DNA of 64,000 nucleotides from Amycolatopsis vastitatis (GTDB lineage: Bacteria > Actinomycetota > Actinomycetes > Mycobacteriales > Pseudonocardiaceae), in assembly GCF_002234595.1 (NCBI RefSeq), contig NZ_NMUL01000038.1, positions 124,001-188,000 of the forward strand, given 5' to 3'. Under the pieces are notes generated by a model. That model was not told the origin of the DNA, did no database searches, and saw only the letters and a program-made list of their open reading frames with translations. The first letter of the stretch is position 1. Every line of letters begins with the position of its first letter. Shown here piece by piece: positions 41,874 through 50,648 of this stretch. Made by a program: the position numbers and the translations under genes.

Positions 41874-44225
41874 ATGACCCGTGAAGCGCCGGCACAGGAC
41901 GTGGACGAAACCCGCCTCGAAGTGGGCAAGCCGAAAGGCTGGGCGGCCGGGATACCGGGCGTGGCCGTGTCGCTCGCGCGCAGCGTCGAACAGATGGGCA
42001 CCGGCCGGACGATCAAGGCGCTGCGGCTGCTGAACCAGCGCGAGGGCTTCGACTGCCCCGGCTGCGCGTGGCCGGAGCCGCGGGAGATCGACGGCGAACA
42101 CCGCAAGCTGGCCGAGTTCTGCGAAAACGGCGCCAAGGCCGTCGCCGAGGAGGCCACGAAACGGCGCGTCGGCCGGGAGTTCTTCGCCGCCCACCCGGTT
42201 TCCGAGCTGCGGGGGAAGACCGACTACTGGCTGGGCCAGCAGGGCCGGATCACCGAACCGTTCGTCCTGCGCGAAGGCGCGACGCACTACGAGCCGATCT
42301 CCTGGCACGACGCGTTCGAGCTGGTCGCGGGTGAGCTGAAGGCGCTGACCGACCCTAACGAGGCGATCTTCTACACCTCGGGCCGGACCAGCAACGAGGC
42401 CGCGTTCCTCTACCAGCTGCTGGTGCGCTCCTTCGGCACCAACAACCTGCCGGACTGCTCGAACATGTGCCACGAGTCCTCGGGCGCGGCGCTGTCGGCC
42501 ACCACCGGCGTCGGCAAGGGCTCGGTGAGCCTCGCGGACATCCACCGGGCCGACCTGATCGTCGTCGTCGGGCAGAACCCGGGCACGAACCACCCGCGGA
42601 TGCTCTCGGCGCTGGAAGAGGCGAAGGGGAACGGCGCGAAGATCATCGCGGTCAACCCGCTGCCCGAGGCCGGGCTGATGCGGTTCAAGAACCCGCAGAA
42701 CGTCCGCGGCGTCGTCGGCAAGGGCACGCCGCTGGCCGACGAGTTCGCCCAGATCCGCCTCGGCGGCGACCTGGCGCTGTTCCAGGCCGTCGGGCACCTG
42801 CTGCTGGCCTGGGACGCCGAAGCGCCCGGCGCGATCATCGACCGCGAGTTCGTCGAGCAGGCGACCGAAGGCTTCGACGACTACGCGAAGCACCTCCGCG
42901 AGATCGACTGGCCCGAGGTCGAGCGCGCGACCGGGCTGCCGCGCGAGCAGATCGAACGCGTCGCGCGGATGATCGCCTCCTCCGAGCGCACCATCTACTG
43001 CTGGGCGATGGGGCTCACGCAGCACAAACACGCCGTGCCGACGATCTCCGAGATCGCGAACCTGGCGTTGGTGCGTGGGATGATCGGCAAGCCCGGCGCG
43101 GGATTGTGCCCGGTGCGCGGGCACTCGAACGTCCAGGGCGACCGGACGATGGGCATCTGGGAGAAGATGCCGCAGTCGTTCCTCGACGCCCTCGCCGCCG
43201 AGTTCGGCATCGACGTCCCGCGCGAGCACGGCTGGGACACCGTCGACGCGATCCGCGCGATGCGCGACGGCCGCGGCAAGGTGTTCTTCGCCGTCGGCGG
43301 CAACTTCGCGTCGGCGACGCCGGACTCGGCGCTGACCGAGAAGGCGCTGAGCTCGTGCGCGCTGACCGTGCACGTGTCGACGAAGCTGAACCGCTCCCAC
43401 GTCGTGCCCGGCCGCACCGCGCTGATCCTGCCCACGCTGGGCCGCACTGAGCGCGACGTCCAGGCGAGCGGCGAGCAGTTCGTCACGGTCGAGGACTCGA
43501 TGTCGCAGGTGCACACCTCACGCGGGCGCCTGGAGCCGGCGAGCGGGCACCTGCTGTCCGAGGTCGCCATCATCTGCCGGCTGGCCGAGACGCTGTTCGG
43601 CGCCGGGCACGCCGTGCCGTGGCGGACGTTCGAGACCGACTACGACCTGATCCGCGACCGGATCTCGCGGGTCGTGCCGGGCTGCGCCGACTACAACCGG
43701 CGCGTCCGCGAGCCCGACGGCTTCGTGCTGCCGCACGCCCCGCGCGACTCCCGCGAGTTCACCGGCACCGCCAACGGCAAGGGCAACTTCACCGTGTCGC
43801 CGCTGGAGTACCCGCAGGTGCCCGAGGGCAGGCTGCTGCTGCAGACCATGCGCAGCCACGACCAGTACAACACCACGATCTACGGCCTGTCGGACCGCTA
43901 CCGAGGCATCGAGAACGCCCGGCGCGTGGTGCTCGTCAACCCGGACGACCTGGCCGAGCTGGGCCTGGCCGACGGCGCCGTCGTCGACCTCGTGTCCGAG
44001 TGGCGCGACGGCGACCGCCGCGCAGCGGCCTTCCGGATCGTCTCGTACCCGACGGCGCGCGGTTGCGCGGCGGCGTACTTCCCGGAGGCGAACGCCCTGG
44101 TGCCGCTGGACTCGGTCGCGGACAAGTCGAACACGCCGGTGTCGAAGGCGATCGTGGTCCGGCTCGAACCAGTCCGGGAAGAGCCAGTCCGGGAAGAGCC
44201 AGTCCGGGAAGAGCCTCAGCCCTGA
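41874..44225 (+). CDS. FdhF/YdeP-type molybdopterin oxidoreductase
   Basis: A 783-residue molybdoenzyme of the FdhF/YdeP family. Residues ~60-70 read FDCPGCAWPEP, the Cys pair that may hold a small cluster. NEAIFYTSGRTSNEAAFLYQL, NNLPDCSNMCHESSG, GQNPGTNHPRML and a C-terminal MoCo-binding part with MRSHDQYNTTIYGLSDRYRG follow. The N-terminus lacks the four-Cys 4Fe-4S motif of true formate dehydrogenase, as in YdeP. The C-terminus ends in three perfect copies of a 15-bp unit (EEPVR repeats). fdhD lies 4 kb downstream. Substrate uncertain; formate dehydrogenase-like activity is possible. Confidence 0.88.
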   Translation: MTREAPAQDVDETRLEVGKPKGWAAGIPGVAVSLARSVEQMGTGRTIKALRLLNQREGFDCPGCAWPEPREIDGEHRKLAEFCENGAKAVAEEATKRRVGREFFAAHPVSELRGKTDYWLGQQGRITEPFVLREGATHYEPISWHDAFELVAGELKALTDPNEAIFYTSGRTSNEAAFLYQLLVRSFGTNNLPDCSNMCHESSGAALSATTGVGKGSVSLADIHRADLIVVVGQNPGTNHPRMLSALEEAKGNGAKIIAVNPLPEAGLMRFKNPQNVRGVVGKGTPLADEFAQIRLGGDLALFQAVGHLLLAWDAEAPGAIIDREFVEQATEGFDDYAKHLREIDWPEVERATGLPREQIERVARMIASSERTIYCWAMGLTQHKHAVPTISEIANLALVRGMIGKPGAGLCPVRGHSNVQGDRTMGIWEKMPQSFLDALAAEFGIDVPREHGWDTVDAIRAMRDGRGKVFFAVGGNFASATPDSALTEKALSSCALTVHVSTKLNRSHVVPGRTALILPTLGRTERDVQASGEQFVTVEDSMSQVHTSRGRLEPASGHLLSEVAIICRLAETLFGAGHAVPWRTFETDYDLIRDRISRVVPGCADYNRRVREPDGFVLPHAPRDSREFTGTANGKGNFTVSPLEYPQVPEGRLLLQTMRSHDQYNTTIYGLSDRYRGIENARRVVLVNPDDLAELGLADGAVVDLVSEWRDGDRRAAAFRIVSYPTARGCAAAYFPEANALVPLDSVADKSNTPVSKAIVVRLEPVREEPVREEPVREEPQP
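44169..44213 (+). repeat. Three tandem 15-bp repeats at the end of the molybdoenzyme gene
   Basis: The unit CCAGTCCGGGAAGAG occurs three times in perfect tandem, encoding (P)VREE repeats in the C-terminal tail. The 15-bp length keeps frame when units are gained or lost, so copy number may vary between strains. Confidence 0.9.
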
Positions 44226-44830
44226 TAGTCCCGCTGCAGCGTGCTCGCCATGTCCGTGACCACGGCCTGCACGTTGTCCAGCGTCGCGGGCGGGATCAGC
44301 GCGGCCTCGGTCCCGCCGTCGGCGACGACCAGGCCCAGCACGACGTTGCCGGTGCGCACGGCGGCCCACTGCTCGGAGAACCCGGCCTCGTCACCGACCC
44401 CGGTGGCGAGCCGGACGCCCGAGTGGTCGCCGAGCGCGTCGGTCATCAGCTGGCTGGCCTTGGCGGCCGCCTGGTCGGCGTCGGGGTCGGTGAACCGCAC
44501 GACGGCGATCGTGACGAGCCGGTAGTCCTGCAGGTCGGGCTTCCCGCCGCCGAGGTCGCGGGCGAACAGGCGCTTGCAGCCGGTGATCTCGTTGCCGTCA
44601 CCCGGCTGGTCCTCCGGCACGACCTTGGCGTCGGCGGTCTTGATCGAGTCGGGCGGGATCTCGACGGTCCCGGGCGCGAGCTGCGCCCGCGCGTTCGGCC
44701 CGGGCAGCCGGCAGGCGTCTATCGCGCCGGGGTAGTGCACCGAAGCGGACGCCGACTGGCACCCGGCACAGAGAACGGCTGAAGCGAGGATCGACAAGAT
44801 CCACCCATGGCGGGTGACGGTGCTGCGCAT
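44216..44830 (-). CDS. Putative lipoprotein, DUF3558-like
   Basis: A 204-residue exported protein starting at ATG 44830. The signal peptide ends LASAVLCAGCQSA, a near-canonical lipobox with Cys ~23 as the likely lipid anchor. The mature part has the DUF3558-like layout with a Cys pair (DACRLPG and ITGCKRLF). The function is unknown. Its stop overlaps the end of the convergent molybdoenzyme gene by 10 bp. Confidence 0.7.
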   Translation of the reverse strand: MRSTVTRHGWILSILASAVLCAGCQSASASVHYPGAIDACRLPGPNARAQLAPGTVEIPPDSIKTADAKVVPEDQPGDGNEITGCKRLFARDLGGGKPDLQDYRLVTIAVVRFTDPDADQAAAKASQLMTDALGDHSGVRLATGVGDEAGFSEQWAAVRTGNVVLGLVVADGGTEAALIPPATLDNVQAVVTDMASTLQRDYQG

Positions 44831-45068
44831 AAATTCCGGACTTTCCGTATTCCTTGAAATTGTCTTTCCGGAGCGCTCACCGATCGGGTGAACTTCCCGC
44901 GCCGCCGGCCGGTACAACCGCCGACGGTCCCCGCACACTGCCTCACCAGGGCCGCAGCGTCAAGACCAGTGACCCGCGTGGTCCACCGTGGTCCAGCGGG
45001 CCGGAAAGCGGCTCGGGTCCTCGCGGAAATCCGTGCGCATTCGTGGAATCAAACGGAAAGGGCGATGA

Positions 45069-46478
45069 TCAATTCACGCAGACGACTCCGTCCGAAGTGA
45101 TCGGTTCGTCCCCGGCGCCCGCGGGCGCGCCGCCGCCGGCGGCCACGCCGGGACCGGAGTAAACCGTGCCGAGGATCACTTCGATGTGCCCGGCCGGGAC
45201 CGCCGCGGACTCCTGCGTCGCCAGGCCGCCGAGCAGCTTGGCGACCTCGGCGCCGCGCGTGGCGAGGTCCGGGCCGAAGCGCACGAGCGACGTCCGCCGC
45301 GAGCCGGTGGCTTTGGGCGTGCCCTGGGTGAACCCGTGCTGCTCCAGGAACCCGCCCACCCGGGCCGCCAGCCCCTCCTTCGGGCCCGCGTTGGAGACGT
45401 CGACGGTCACCGGGGCGGCGGCCGGCGTCTTGGGCGCCGCGGAGCCGATCAGGCTCGCGGCGAAGGACTTCACCGCGGCCGGATCCACCTGCACCGCCGT
45501 GGCTTTCGGGTTGGCCGGGTCGTACCGGTAGTCCACGTTCGCCACGGGGATCGTCGCGAACTGGATCCCGCCGCCGCTGACTCCGCGCATCTGGGCGACG
45601 AAGTCGAGCAGGTTCCACGAGTCGTCCAGCACCACCGAGCGCTTCACCGCGTCGATGAGGTCCGAGAGCCTCCCCGGGTCGGCCAGCGTGCCCGCCGACA
45701 GCACCTGCCGCGCCAGCCCGGCGAGGAACACCTGCTGGCGCCGGACGCGGGCGAGGTCGGTGCCGGGAAGACCGTCGCGCTGCCGGACGAAGGCGAGCGC
45801 GTCCGCACCCGAGATGCGCTGGGGACCGGCCTGGAAGTCCGCACCCGAGTTCTCGTCCTTCGTGGCTTTCTTCAGGCAGACGTCCACGCCCCCGACGGCC
45901 TTGCTGATCTCGTAGAAGCTGAGCAGGTTGACCTCGGCGTAGTGGTCGATCTTCACTCCGGTGAGGTCCTCCACCGCCTGGCGCGTCGCCCGCCGCCCGG
46001 CCGTGAGCGCGGCCTGGTCGATCTTCGCCTTGTCGGTCTCGCCCGCCTTGCGCAGCCGCGCCGCTTCGGCCGCCTTCGCCCGTCCGAACGCGGAGTTGAT
46101 CTTTCCCTTGCCGCCGGGCATCGAGACGTAACTGTCCCGCGGCACGGAAAACCCTTTCACCTCCTTGGTGCCATTGGGGATCCGCAGCACCATCAGGGTG
46201 TCGGTGAGGTCGTCGCCGTTGGCGCCGACCCGCAGCTCGCGCAGCATGTCCGCCGGCAGCGGCTTGCCCTGCTGGTCGTTCCGCGAGTCGCGCCCGACGA
46301 GCAGGATGTCGAGCGAGCCGTCGGCGGGCTGCTCCCCCGGCTTCGTCTCGCCTTCGGCGTCGATGACGCTGTCGCGCGTCACTTCGTCGAGGGAGCGGAG
46401 GTTCGCGTAGCCGTACGCCGTGCCGCCGAAAACGACCAGGGCCAGCCCGGCGACGACGATCTTCCCCAGTGGATGCAC
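45069..46478 (-). CDS. LytR-CpsA-Psr (LCP) family protein with LytR_C domain
   Basis: A 469-residue membrane-anchored transferase starting at GTG 46478. One N-terminal helix (KIVVAGLALVVFGGTAYGY) precedes the LCP catalytic domain, whose conserved Asp/Arg residues lie in SLDILLVGRDSRN, TDTLMVLRIPNGTKEV and SVPRDSYVSMPG. A ~100-residue LytR_C domain (APVTVDVSNAGPKEGLAARV) follows, then a Pro/Ala-rich tail. LCP enzymes attach arabinogalactan or teichoic-type polymers to peptidoglycan in actinobacteria. Confidence 0.92.
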   Translation of the reverse strand: MHPLGKIVVAGLALVVFGGTAYGYANLRSLDEVTRDSVIDAEGETKPGEQPADGSLDILLVGRDSRNDQQGKPLPADMLRELRVGANGDDLTDTLMVLRIPNGTKEVKGFSVPRDSYVSMPGGKGKINSAFGRAKAAEAARLRKAGETDKAKIDQAALTAGRRATRQAVEDLTGVKIDHYAEVNLLSFYEISKAVGGVDVCLKKATKDENSGADFQAGPQRISGADALAFVRQRDGLPGTDLARVRRQQVFLAGLARQVLSAGTLADPGRLSDLIDAVKRSVVLDDSWNLLDFVAQMRGVSGGGIQFATIPVANVDYRYDPANPKATAVQVDPAAVKSFAASLIGSAAPKTPAAAPVTVDVSNAGPKEGLAARVGGFLEQHGFTQGTPKATGSRRTSLVRFGPDLATRGAEVAKLLGGLATQESAAVPAGHIEVILGTVYSGPGVAAGGGAPAGAGDEPITSDGVVCVN

Positions 46479-46516
46479 GCCCTACCGACGCCTGGCCGCC
46501 GTGGTCTGCTGCATGA

Positions 46517-46530
46517 GTGAGGCAGGTCAC
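46517..46530. promoter_or_regulatory. CRP-like site upstream of the LCP gene
   Basis: GTGAggcaggTCAC (46517-46530) matches the CRP/GlxR half-site spacing (GTGA-N6-TCAC) and shares AGGTCACA with the site near nadD. It lies about 39-52 nt upstream of the LCP start codon. Weak evidence because only the core is palindromic. Confidence 0.3.
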
Positions 46531-46544
46531 AGACCCCCGGACGC

Positions 46545-46583
46545 CGTGAAGGCCACCTCGATGACCTCGAGGTGGCCTTCACG
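46545..46583 (-). terminator. 17-bp perfect hairpin after the OFA transporter operon
   Basis: CGTGAAGGCCACCTCGA (46545-46561) and TCGAGGTGGCCTTCACG (46567-46583) are exact reverse complements with a 5-nt loop. It lies 9 nt after the stop of the MFS small-subunit gene and before the LCP gene on the same strand. There is no U-tract. Its high perfection suggests either a terminator or a mobile palindromic repeat. Confidence 0.7.
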
Positions 46584-46591
46584 AACCCGGG

Positions 46592-46717
46592 CTATCCGAA
46601 GAGCTGCACCAGTTTCAGGAACAGCTGGTAGACGCCGTAGCCGAACGGCAGCACGACCCACGCCCACGCCAGCACCATCAGCGGCACCCGGTTCGGGCCG
46701 GTCTCCTCCTCCGCCAT
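46592..46717 (-). CDS. MFS transporter small subunit (41 residues)
   Basis: ATG 46717 overlaps the OFA transporter stop (TGATG). The 41-residue product starts MAEEETGPNRVPLMVLAWAW and continues with PFGYGVYQLFLKLVQLFG, one membrane helix after an acidic N-terminus. Such tiny membrane proteins encoded directly after OFA-family transporters are known as MFS transporter small subunits; the role is not established, but coupling suggests a stable partner. Confidence 0.75.
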   Translation of the reverse strand: MAEEETGPNRVPLMVLAWAWVVLPFGYGVYQLFLKLVQLFG

Positions 46718-48072
46718 CACGCCTCACTCCTCACGGCCGCGCCCGCCGGCGCGGGCTCGTGGAACTTCTCCTTCACCGGCCGTACCAGCTCGTTGGCGAC
46801 GAAGCCGACGACGAGCAGGCCGATCATGATGTAGAACGACATCGTGTACAGGTCCGGGCCGGACTTGCCCGCCGCCTTTTCGCCGTCGGCGATCCGGTTG
46901 ACGATCAGCGGGCCGAGCACGCCGGCCACCGACCACGCGGTGAGCAGCCTGCCGTGGATCGCGCCCACCTGGTAGGTGCCGAAGAGGTCCTTGAGGTAAG
47001 CCGGGACCGTCGCGAAACCGCCGCCGTAGAACGACAGGATCACCATCGCGCACAGGATGAACACGAGCTTCGACGAGTTCTGCGTCAGGGCGATCACCAG
47101 GTACAGCACCGCACCGAAACCGAGGTAGGTGCGGTAGATGTTCTTGCGCCCCACCAGGTCCGAAGTGGACGACCAGACGAACCGGCCGAGCATGTTGCAA
47201 AGCGACAGCAGCGCGACGAACCCGGCCGCCGACGCCACGCCCACCGGCGTCGACGTGCCCTTGAAGAAGTCCTGGATCATCGGCGACGCCTTCTCCAGGA
47301 TGCCGATGCCCGCGGTCACGTTGAAGCAGAGGACGACCCAGAGGCACCAGAACTGCGGCGTCTTGATCGCATTGGCGGCCGAGACGTTCGCGGTGCTGAT
47401 CATGGCCTTGCCGTGGTCGGTCTTCGGCTCCCAGCCCGCCGGCTTCCAGCCGTCGGCCGGGACCCGCACGAGCAACCAGCCGAGCGACATGAACACCGCG
47501 TAGACGAGACCGTGCACGAGGAACGCCGTCGCGATGGTGCCCGCGTCTGGCGAGGTGCCGAGCATCGAGGACGACCACGGCGAAGCGATCAGCGCGCCGC
47601 CGCCGAAGCCCATGATCGCGATGCCGGTGGCCATGCCCGGCCGGTCGGGGAACCACTTGATCAGCGTCGACACCGGCGAGATGTAGCCGATGCCCAGGCC
47701 CACACCGCCGATGCCGCCGTAGCCGAGGACGACGAGCCAGTACTGGCCGGTGGCCACGCCGAGCGCCGAGACGAGGAAGCCGGTGCTGAAGCAGCACATC
47801 GACACGAACATCGCCCACCGGGGGCCGTTGCGCTCGACGAGCGTGCCGCCGAAGGCCGCCGACAGCCCGAGCATCACGATGCCCAGCTGGAACGGCAGCG
47901 CGCTCTGCGTGCCGGTCAGGTGAAGCGTTTTCTCCAGTGGCGGTTTGAACACGCTCCACGCGTAGGCCTGGCCGATGGACAAGTGCACCGACAGGGCCGC
48001 CGGCGGCACCAGCCAGCGCGTCCAGCCCGGCGGCGCCACCGTCCGGGATCGGTCCAGGAAGCCGAGAGCCAT
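46717..48072 (-). CDS. OFA-family MFS transporter
   Basis: A 451-residue, about 12-helix MFS protein. LSIGQAYAWSVFKPPLEKTLHLTG at the N-terminus and WFPDRPGMATGIAIMGFGGGALI and FNVTAGIGILEKASPMIQDFF are typical of oxalate/formate antiporter (OFA) relatives. Start ATG 48072 after GGAGGGGAC. The following 41-residue gene overlaps its stop. Divergent from fdhD and near a FdhF/YdeP-type enzyme, so formate, oxalate or another small carboxylate is a reasonable substrate guess. Confidence 0.9.
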   Translation of the reverse strand: MALGFLDRSRTVAPPGWTRWLVPPAALSVHLSIGQAYAWSVFKPPLEKTLHLTGTQSALPFQLGIVMLGLSAAFGGTLVERNGPRWAMFVSMCCFSTGFLVSALGVATGQYWLVVLGYGGIGGVGLGIGYISPVSTLIKWFPDRPGMATGIAIMGFGGGALIASPWSSSMLGTSPDAGTIATAFLVHGLVYAVFMSLGWLLVRVPADGWKPAGWEPKTDHGKAMISTANVSAANAIKTPQFWCLWVVLCFNVTAGIGILEKASPMIQDFFKGTSTPVGVASAAGFVALLSLCNMLGRFVWSSTSDLVGRKNIYRTYLGFGAVLYLVIALTQNSSKLVFILCAMVILSFYGGGFATVPAYLKDLFGTYQVGAIHGRLLTAWSVAGVLGPLIVNRIADGEKAAGKSGPDLYTMSFYIMIGLLVVGFVANELVRPVKEKFHEPAPAGAAVRSEA

Positions 48073-48176
48073 CGAGTCCCCTCCGTACTCTCATGAGTGA
48101 TGCTGGGAATGTATTACCAAAAACCCGGTGTTGCACCATACGAGTGTCAAACTTTCGGGCAGGGAAAGGTGTGCCG

Positions 48177-49001
48177 ATGGGCAGGGTGACCGTGCGCAGG
48201 CCGGTGCGGCGGATTTCCGCGACCGGGGACCAGCGCCGCCCGGACGCGCTCGCGGCCGAAGAGCCGCTGGAGCTGCGCGTCGGCGGCAAGGCGCTGGCGG
48301 TCACGATGCGCACGCCCGGGCACGACGTCGAGCTGGCCCACGGCTTCCTGCTGTCCGAGGGCGTGATCGGCGGCCGCGAGGACATCGCCGTCGCCCGCTA
48401 CTGCGACGGCGTGGACGACCAGGGCCGCAACACCTACAACGTGCTCGACATCGCGCTCGCCGACGGCGTGCCGCCACCGGACACCGGCGTCGAGCGCAAC
48501 TTCTACACCACCTCTTCGTGTGGCGTCTGCGGCAAGGCCGCGCTCGACGCGGTCAAGCTCCGCACCCGCTTCCCCCCGGCTGGGGCCGCGTTCGCGGTGA
48601 AGAGCGAAACGCTTTCCGGCCTGCCGGACGCGTTGCGCGCCCGGCAGAAGGTGTTCGCCAGCACCGGCGGCCTCCACGCGGCCGCGCTGTTCACCCCGGA
48701 CGGCGAAATCGCCGTCGTCCGCGAAGACGTCGGGCGGCACAACGCGGTCGACAAGGTGCTCGGCTGGGCGGTCCTCGAAGGCCGGATCCCGGCGCCCGGT
48801 CACGGGCTGCTGGTGTCCGGGCGCGCGTCGTTCGAGCTGGTGCAGAAGGCGGCGATGGCCGGAATCGGGCTGCTGGCCGCGGTGTCCGCGCCGTCGTCAC
48901 TGGCCGTCGAGCTGGCCGAGGAGAACGGCATGACGCTGGTCGGCTTCCTGCGCGGCGACTCGATGAACCTCTACACCGGCGACCACCGCATCCTGACCTG
49001 A
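48177..49001 (+). CDS. fdhD: Formate dehydrogenase accessory sulfurtransferase FdhD
   Basis: FdhD passes sulfur to the molybdenum cofactor of formate dehydrogenases. The 274-residue protein has RPDALAAEEPLELRVGG, HGFLLSEGVI, the active-site CGVCG (TSSCGVCGK, Cys pair), GGLHAAALF and REDVGRHNAVDKV, all FdhD landmarks. ATG 48177 is chosen. It confirms that the genome needs a sulfurated Mo enzyme; the FdhF/YdeP protein 4 kb upstream is the obvious client. Divergent from the OFA transporter. Confidence 0.95.
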   Translation: MGRVTVRRPVRRISATGDQRRPDALAAEEPLELRVGGKALAVTMRTPGHDVELAHGFLLSEGVIGGREDIAVARYCDGVDDQGRNTYNVLDIALADGVPPPDTGVERNFYTTSSCGVCGKAALDAVKLRTRFPPAGAAFAVKSETLSGLPDALRARQKVFASTGGLHAAALFTPDGEIAVVREDVGRHNAVDKVLGWAVLEGRIPAPGHGLLVSGRASFELVQKAAMAGIGLLAAVSAPSSLAVELAEENGMTLVGFLRGDSMNLYTGDHRILT

Positions 49002-49022
49002 GCCCGGCCCGGCCGCCGTCGT

Positions 49023-49172
49023 GTCGTCTCCCCCATCACGCGTGTCGTCTCTCCGATCACGCGAGTCGACCCTTCGATCACGGGTGTCCGCGGCCCGACG
49101 CGCCGAGCGCCGTGTCCGGAGGGTCGACATGCGTGACTGGAGAGTCGACACGCGTGATTGGAGGGTCGACAC
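49023..49172. repeat. Second array of ~21-nt repeats in both orientations
   Basis: Between convergent fdhD and the carotenoid oxygenase lie three reverse-oriented units (about 49023-49090, such as CTCCGATCACGCGAGTCGAC) followed after a gap by about 2.5 forward units (49118-49172, such as TCGACACGCGTGATTGGAGG). Both orientations together fold into a long hairpin. The core CGTGATTGGAGG matches the array at 7976-8112. Probable bidirectional terminator of repeat origin. Confidence 0.7.
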
Positions 49173-49175
49173 GGT

Positions 49176-50627
49176 TCAGGCGGGCACCCAGTTGCCGTGG
49201 AAGCCGTGGGGCACGCGGTCCGGCAGGTGGATCGCGGCGACGGTCTCCAGCGTGCCGGCGTCGAGCAGGGTGAGGTCGCTGCGCTGCGTCGCCGGGTCGA
49301 AGACGAAGCCCAGCAGGACCCCGTCGTCCTCGGCCGCCTCATCGTGGCGGGGGACGAAGACGAACTCGCCGGGCTGCCGTCCCGCGCCGAACGCGCGCTC
49401 GGCCCGTGCGCCGGTCTCGAGGTCGTGCTTGAACAGGGAGCCGCCGGGCTCCGCGCCACCGTCGGCCGACATCGCGTAGCCGTAGCGGTGGCGACGGCCG
49501 ACCAGGCGCTCGTCGACGCGCGGGAACTCCTGGCCACGGTCGTCGAGCCGCTCCTCCAGCACCTTGCCCGCGGCCAGGTCGACGGTCCAGCGGTCCAGCG
49601 TCGGGCCGCCCTCGCCCGGGCCGTGCAGCTCGGTGTCGAACATCTTCGGGTGGCGCACGACGTCGAGCACGATGCTGTCGCCGTCGTCGTAGGCGTTGAG
49701 CGGGTGGAAGACGTAGCACGGCTCGACGTCGAACCAGCGGACGTCGCCACTGCCGCCCTCGCCACTGCCGCCCTCGCGGGGCATGACGCCGATCCGCGCC
49801 GGGTACTTCGGGTTCCAGCGGTAGGGCAGGCCGCCGTTCGCGCCGATCTTGCCTGCCATCATCGCGGTCACCGGGTCCGGCACGCGGACCTTGCCGACCA
49901 TGGCCGACACCACCAGCTTCGCCGGCGTGCGCAGCGCGGCCGGCACGCCGGCGGCGACCGCCATCTCGGCGTTGAACGTCACCGGCAGGTCGTAGAAGAC
50001 GACGTGGTTCTCGGTCAGCGAGAAGTCGTGCATCATCGGCGAGCCGGTCACCTCGACGTCGACCGTGCGGCGGACGTGGCCTGCCGCGTCGATCACCGAG
50101 TACCGGACCTTGTTCCCCAGGCCGAAGAAGTACGAGACGGCGTGCAGTTCGCCGGTGCGCGGGTCGCGTTTGGGGTGGGCGGTGTAGCCGCCCGGCAGCG
50201 TGCCGTCGAAGTCGCAGCGGCCGACGGTGTCGAGCTCGTCGGTCAGCTCGTAGATCGGCGCGCCCGCTTCGACCAGGGCGAGCGTCTTGCCCGCGTGGCC
50301 GATGACGTTGGTGTTGGCGCCGAGCGCGTCCAGCCCGCAGAACCGGCTCGCGTCCTCGCCGTTCAACGCCGCCGCGACGGCGGGGTTGCGCACCCACCGG
50401 TTCCGGTACCACTCGGCCCTGCCGTCGCGCAGGCGCACGCCGTGGACCATGCCGTCGCCCATGAACCAGTGGTAGGCCGCCGGGTCCACCTCGGACAGCG
50501 GGTTGGGGCCGTTGCGCAGGTAACGGCCGTCGAGGAACTCGGGGATGCGCCCGGTGACGGCGAGCTCGGTGATCGTGTGCTCCCGGCTGACCGGGGCGAA
50601 GTTTCCTTCGAGGAACTTGTTGCCCAT
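49176..50627 (-). CDS. Carotenoid oxygenase family protein
   Basis: A 483-residue carotenoid/stilbene cleavage-type iron oxygenase. The four iron-binding His residues are visible in GGYTAHPKRDP, MMHDFSLTENH, CYVFHPLNAYDDG and VPHGFHGNWVP. Other motifs: FLDGRYLRNGPNPL and FMGDGMVHG at the N-terminus. A GGSGEGGSGD insertion near residue 305 is a short flexible repeat. ATG 50627 follows GAGGGG. Divergent TetR gene with two operators upstream, so expression is probably induced by a substrate-like ligand. Confidence 0.92.
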   Translation of the reverse strand: MGNKFLEGNFAPVSREHTITELAVTGRIPEFLDGRYLRNGPNPLSEVDPAAYHWFMGDGMVHGVRLRDGRAEWYRNRWVRNPAVAAALNGEDASRFCGLDALGANTNVIGHAGKTLALVEAGAPIYELTDELDTVGRCDFDGTLPGGYTAHPKRDPRTGELHAVSYFFGLGNKVRYSVIDAAGHVRRTVDVEVTGSPMMHDFSLTENHVVFYDLPVTFNAEMAVAAGVPAALRTPAKLVVSAMVGKVRVPDPVTAMMAGKIGANGGLPYRWNPKYPARIGVMPREGGSGEGGSGDVRWFDVEPCYVFHPLNAYDDGDSIVLDVVRHPKMFDTELHGPGEGGPTLDRWTVDLAAGKVLEERLDDRGQEFPRVDERLVGRRHRYGYAMSADGGAEPGGSLFKHDLETGARAERAFGAGRQPGEFVFVPRHDEAAEDDGVLLGFVFDPATQRSDLTLLDAGTLETVAAIHLPDRVPHGFHGNWVPA

Positions 50628-50648
50628 GCGTGACCCCTCGACAGCTTC

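Noticed and set aside
49023..49172. Insertion-sequence end
   Set aside because: No transposase, no target duplication; repeats are internal multiples rather than terminal inverted repeats.
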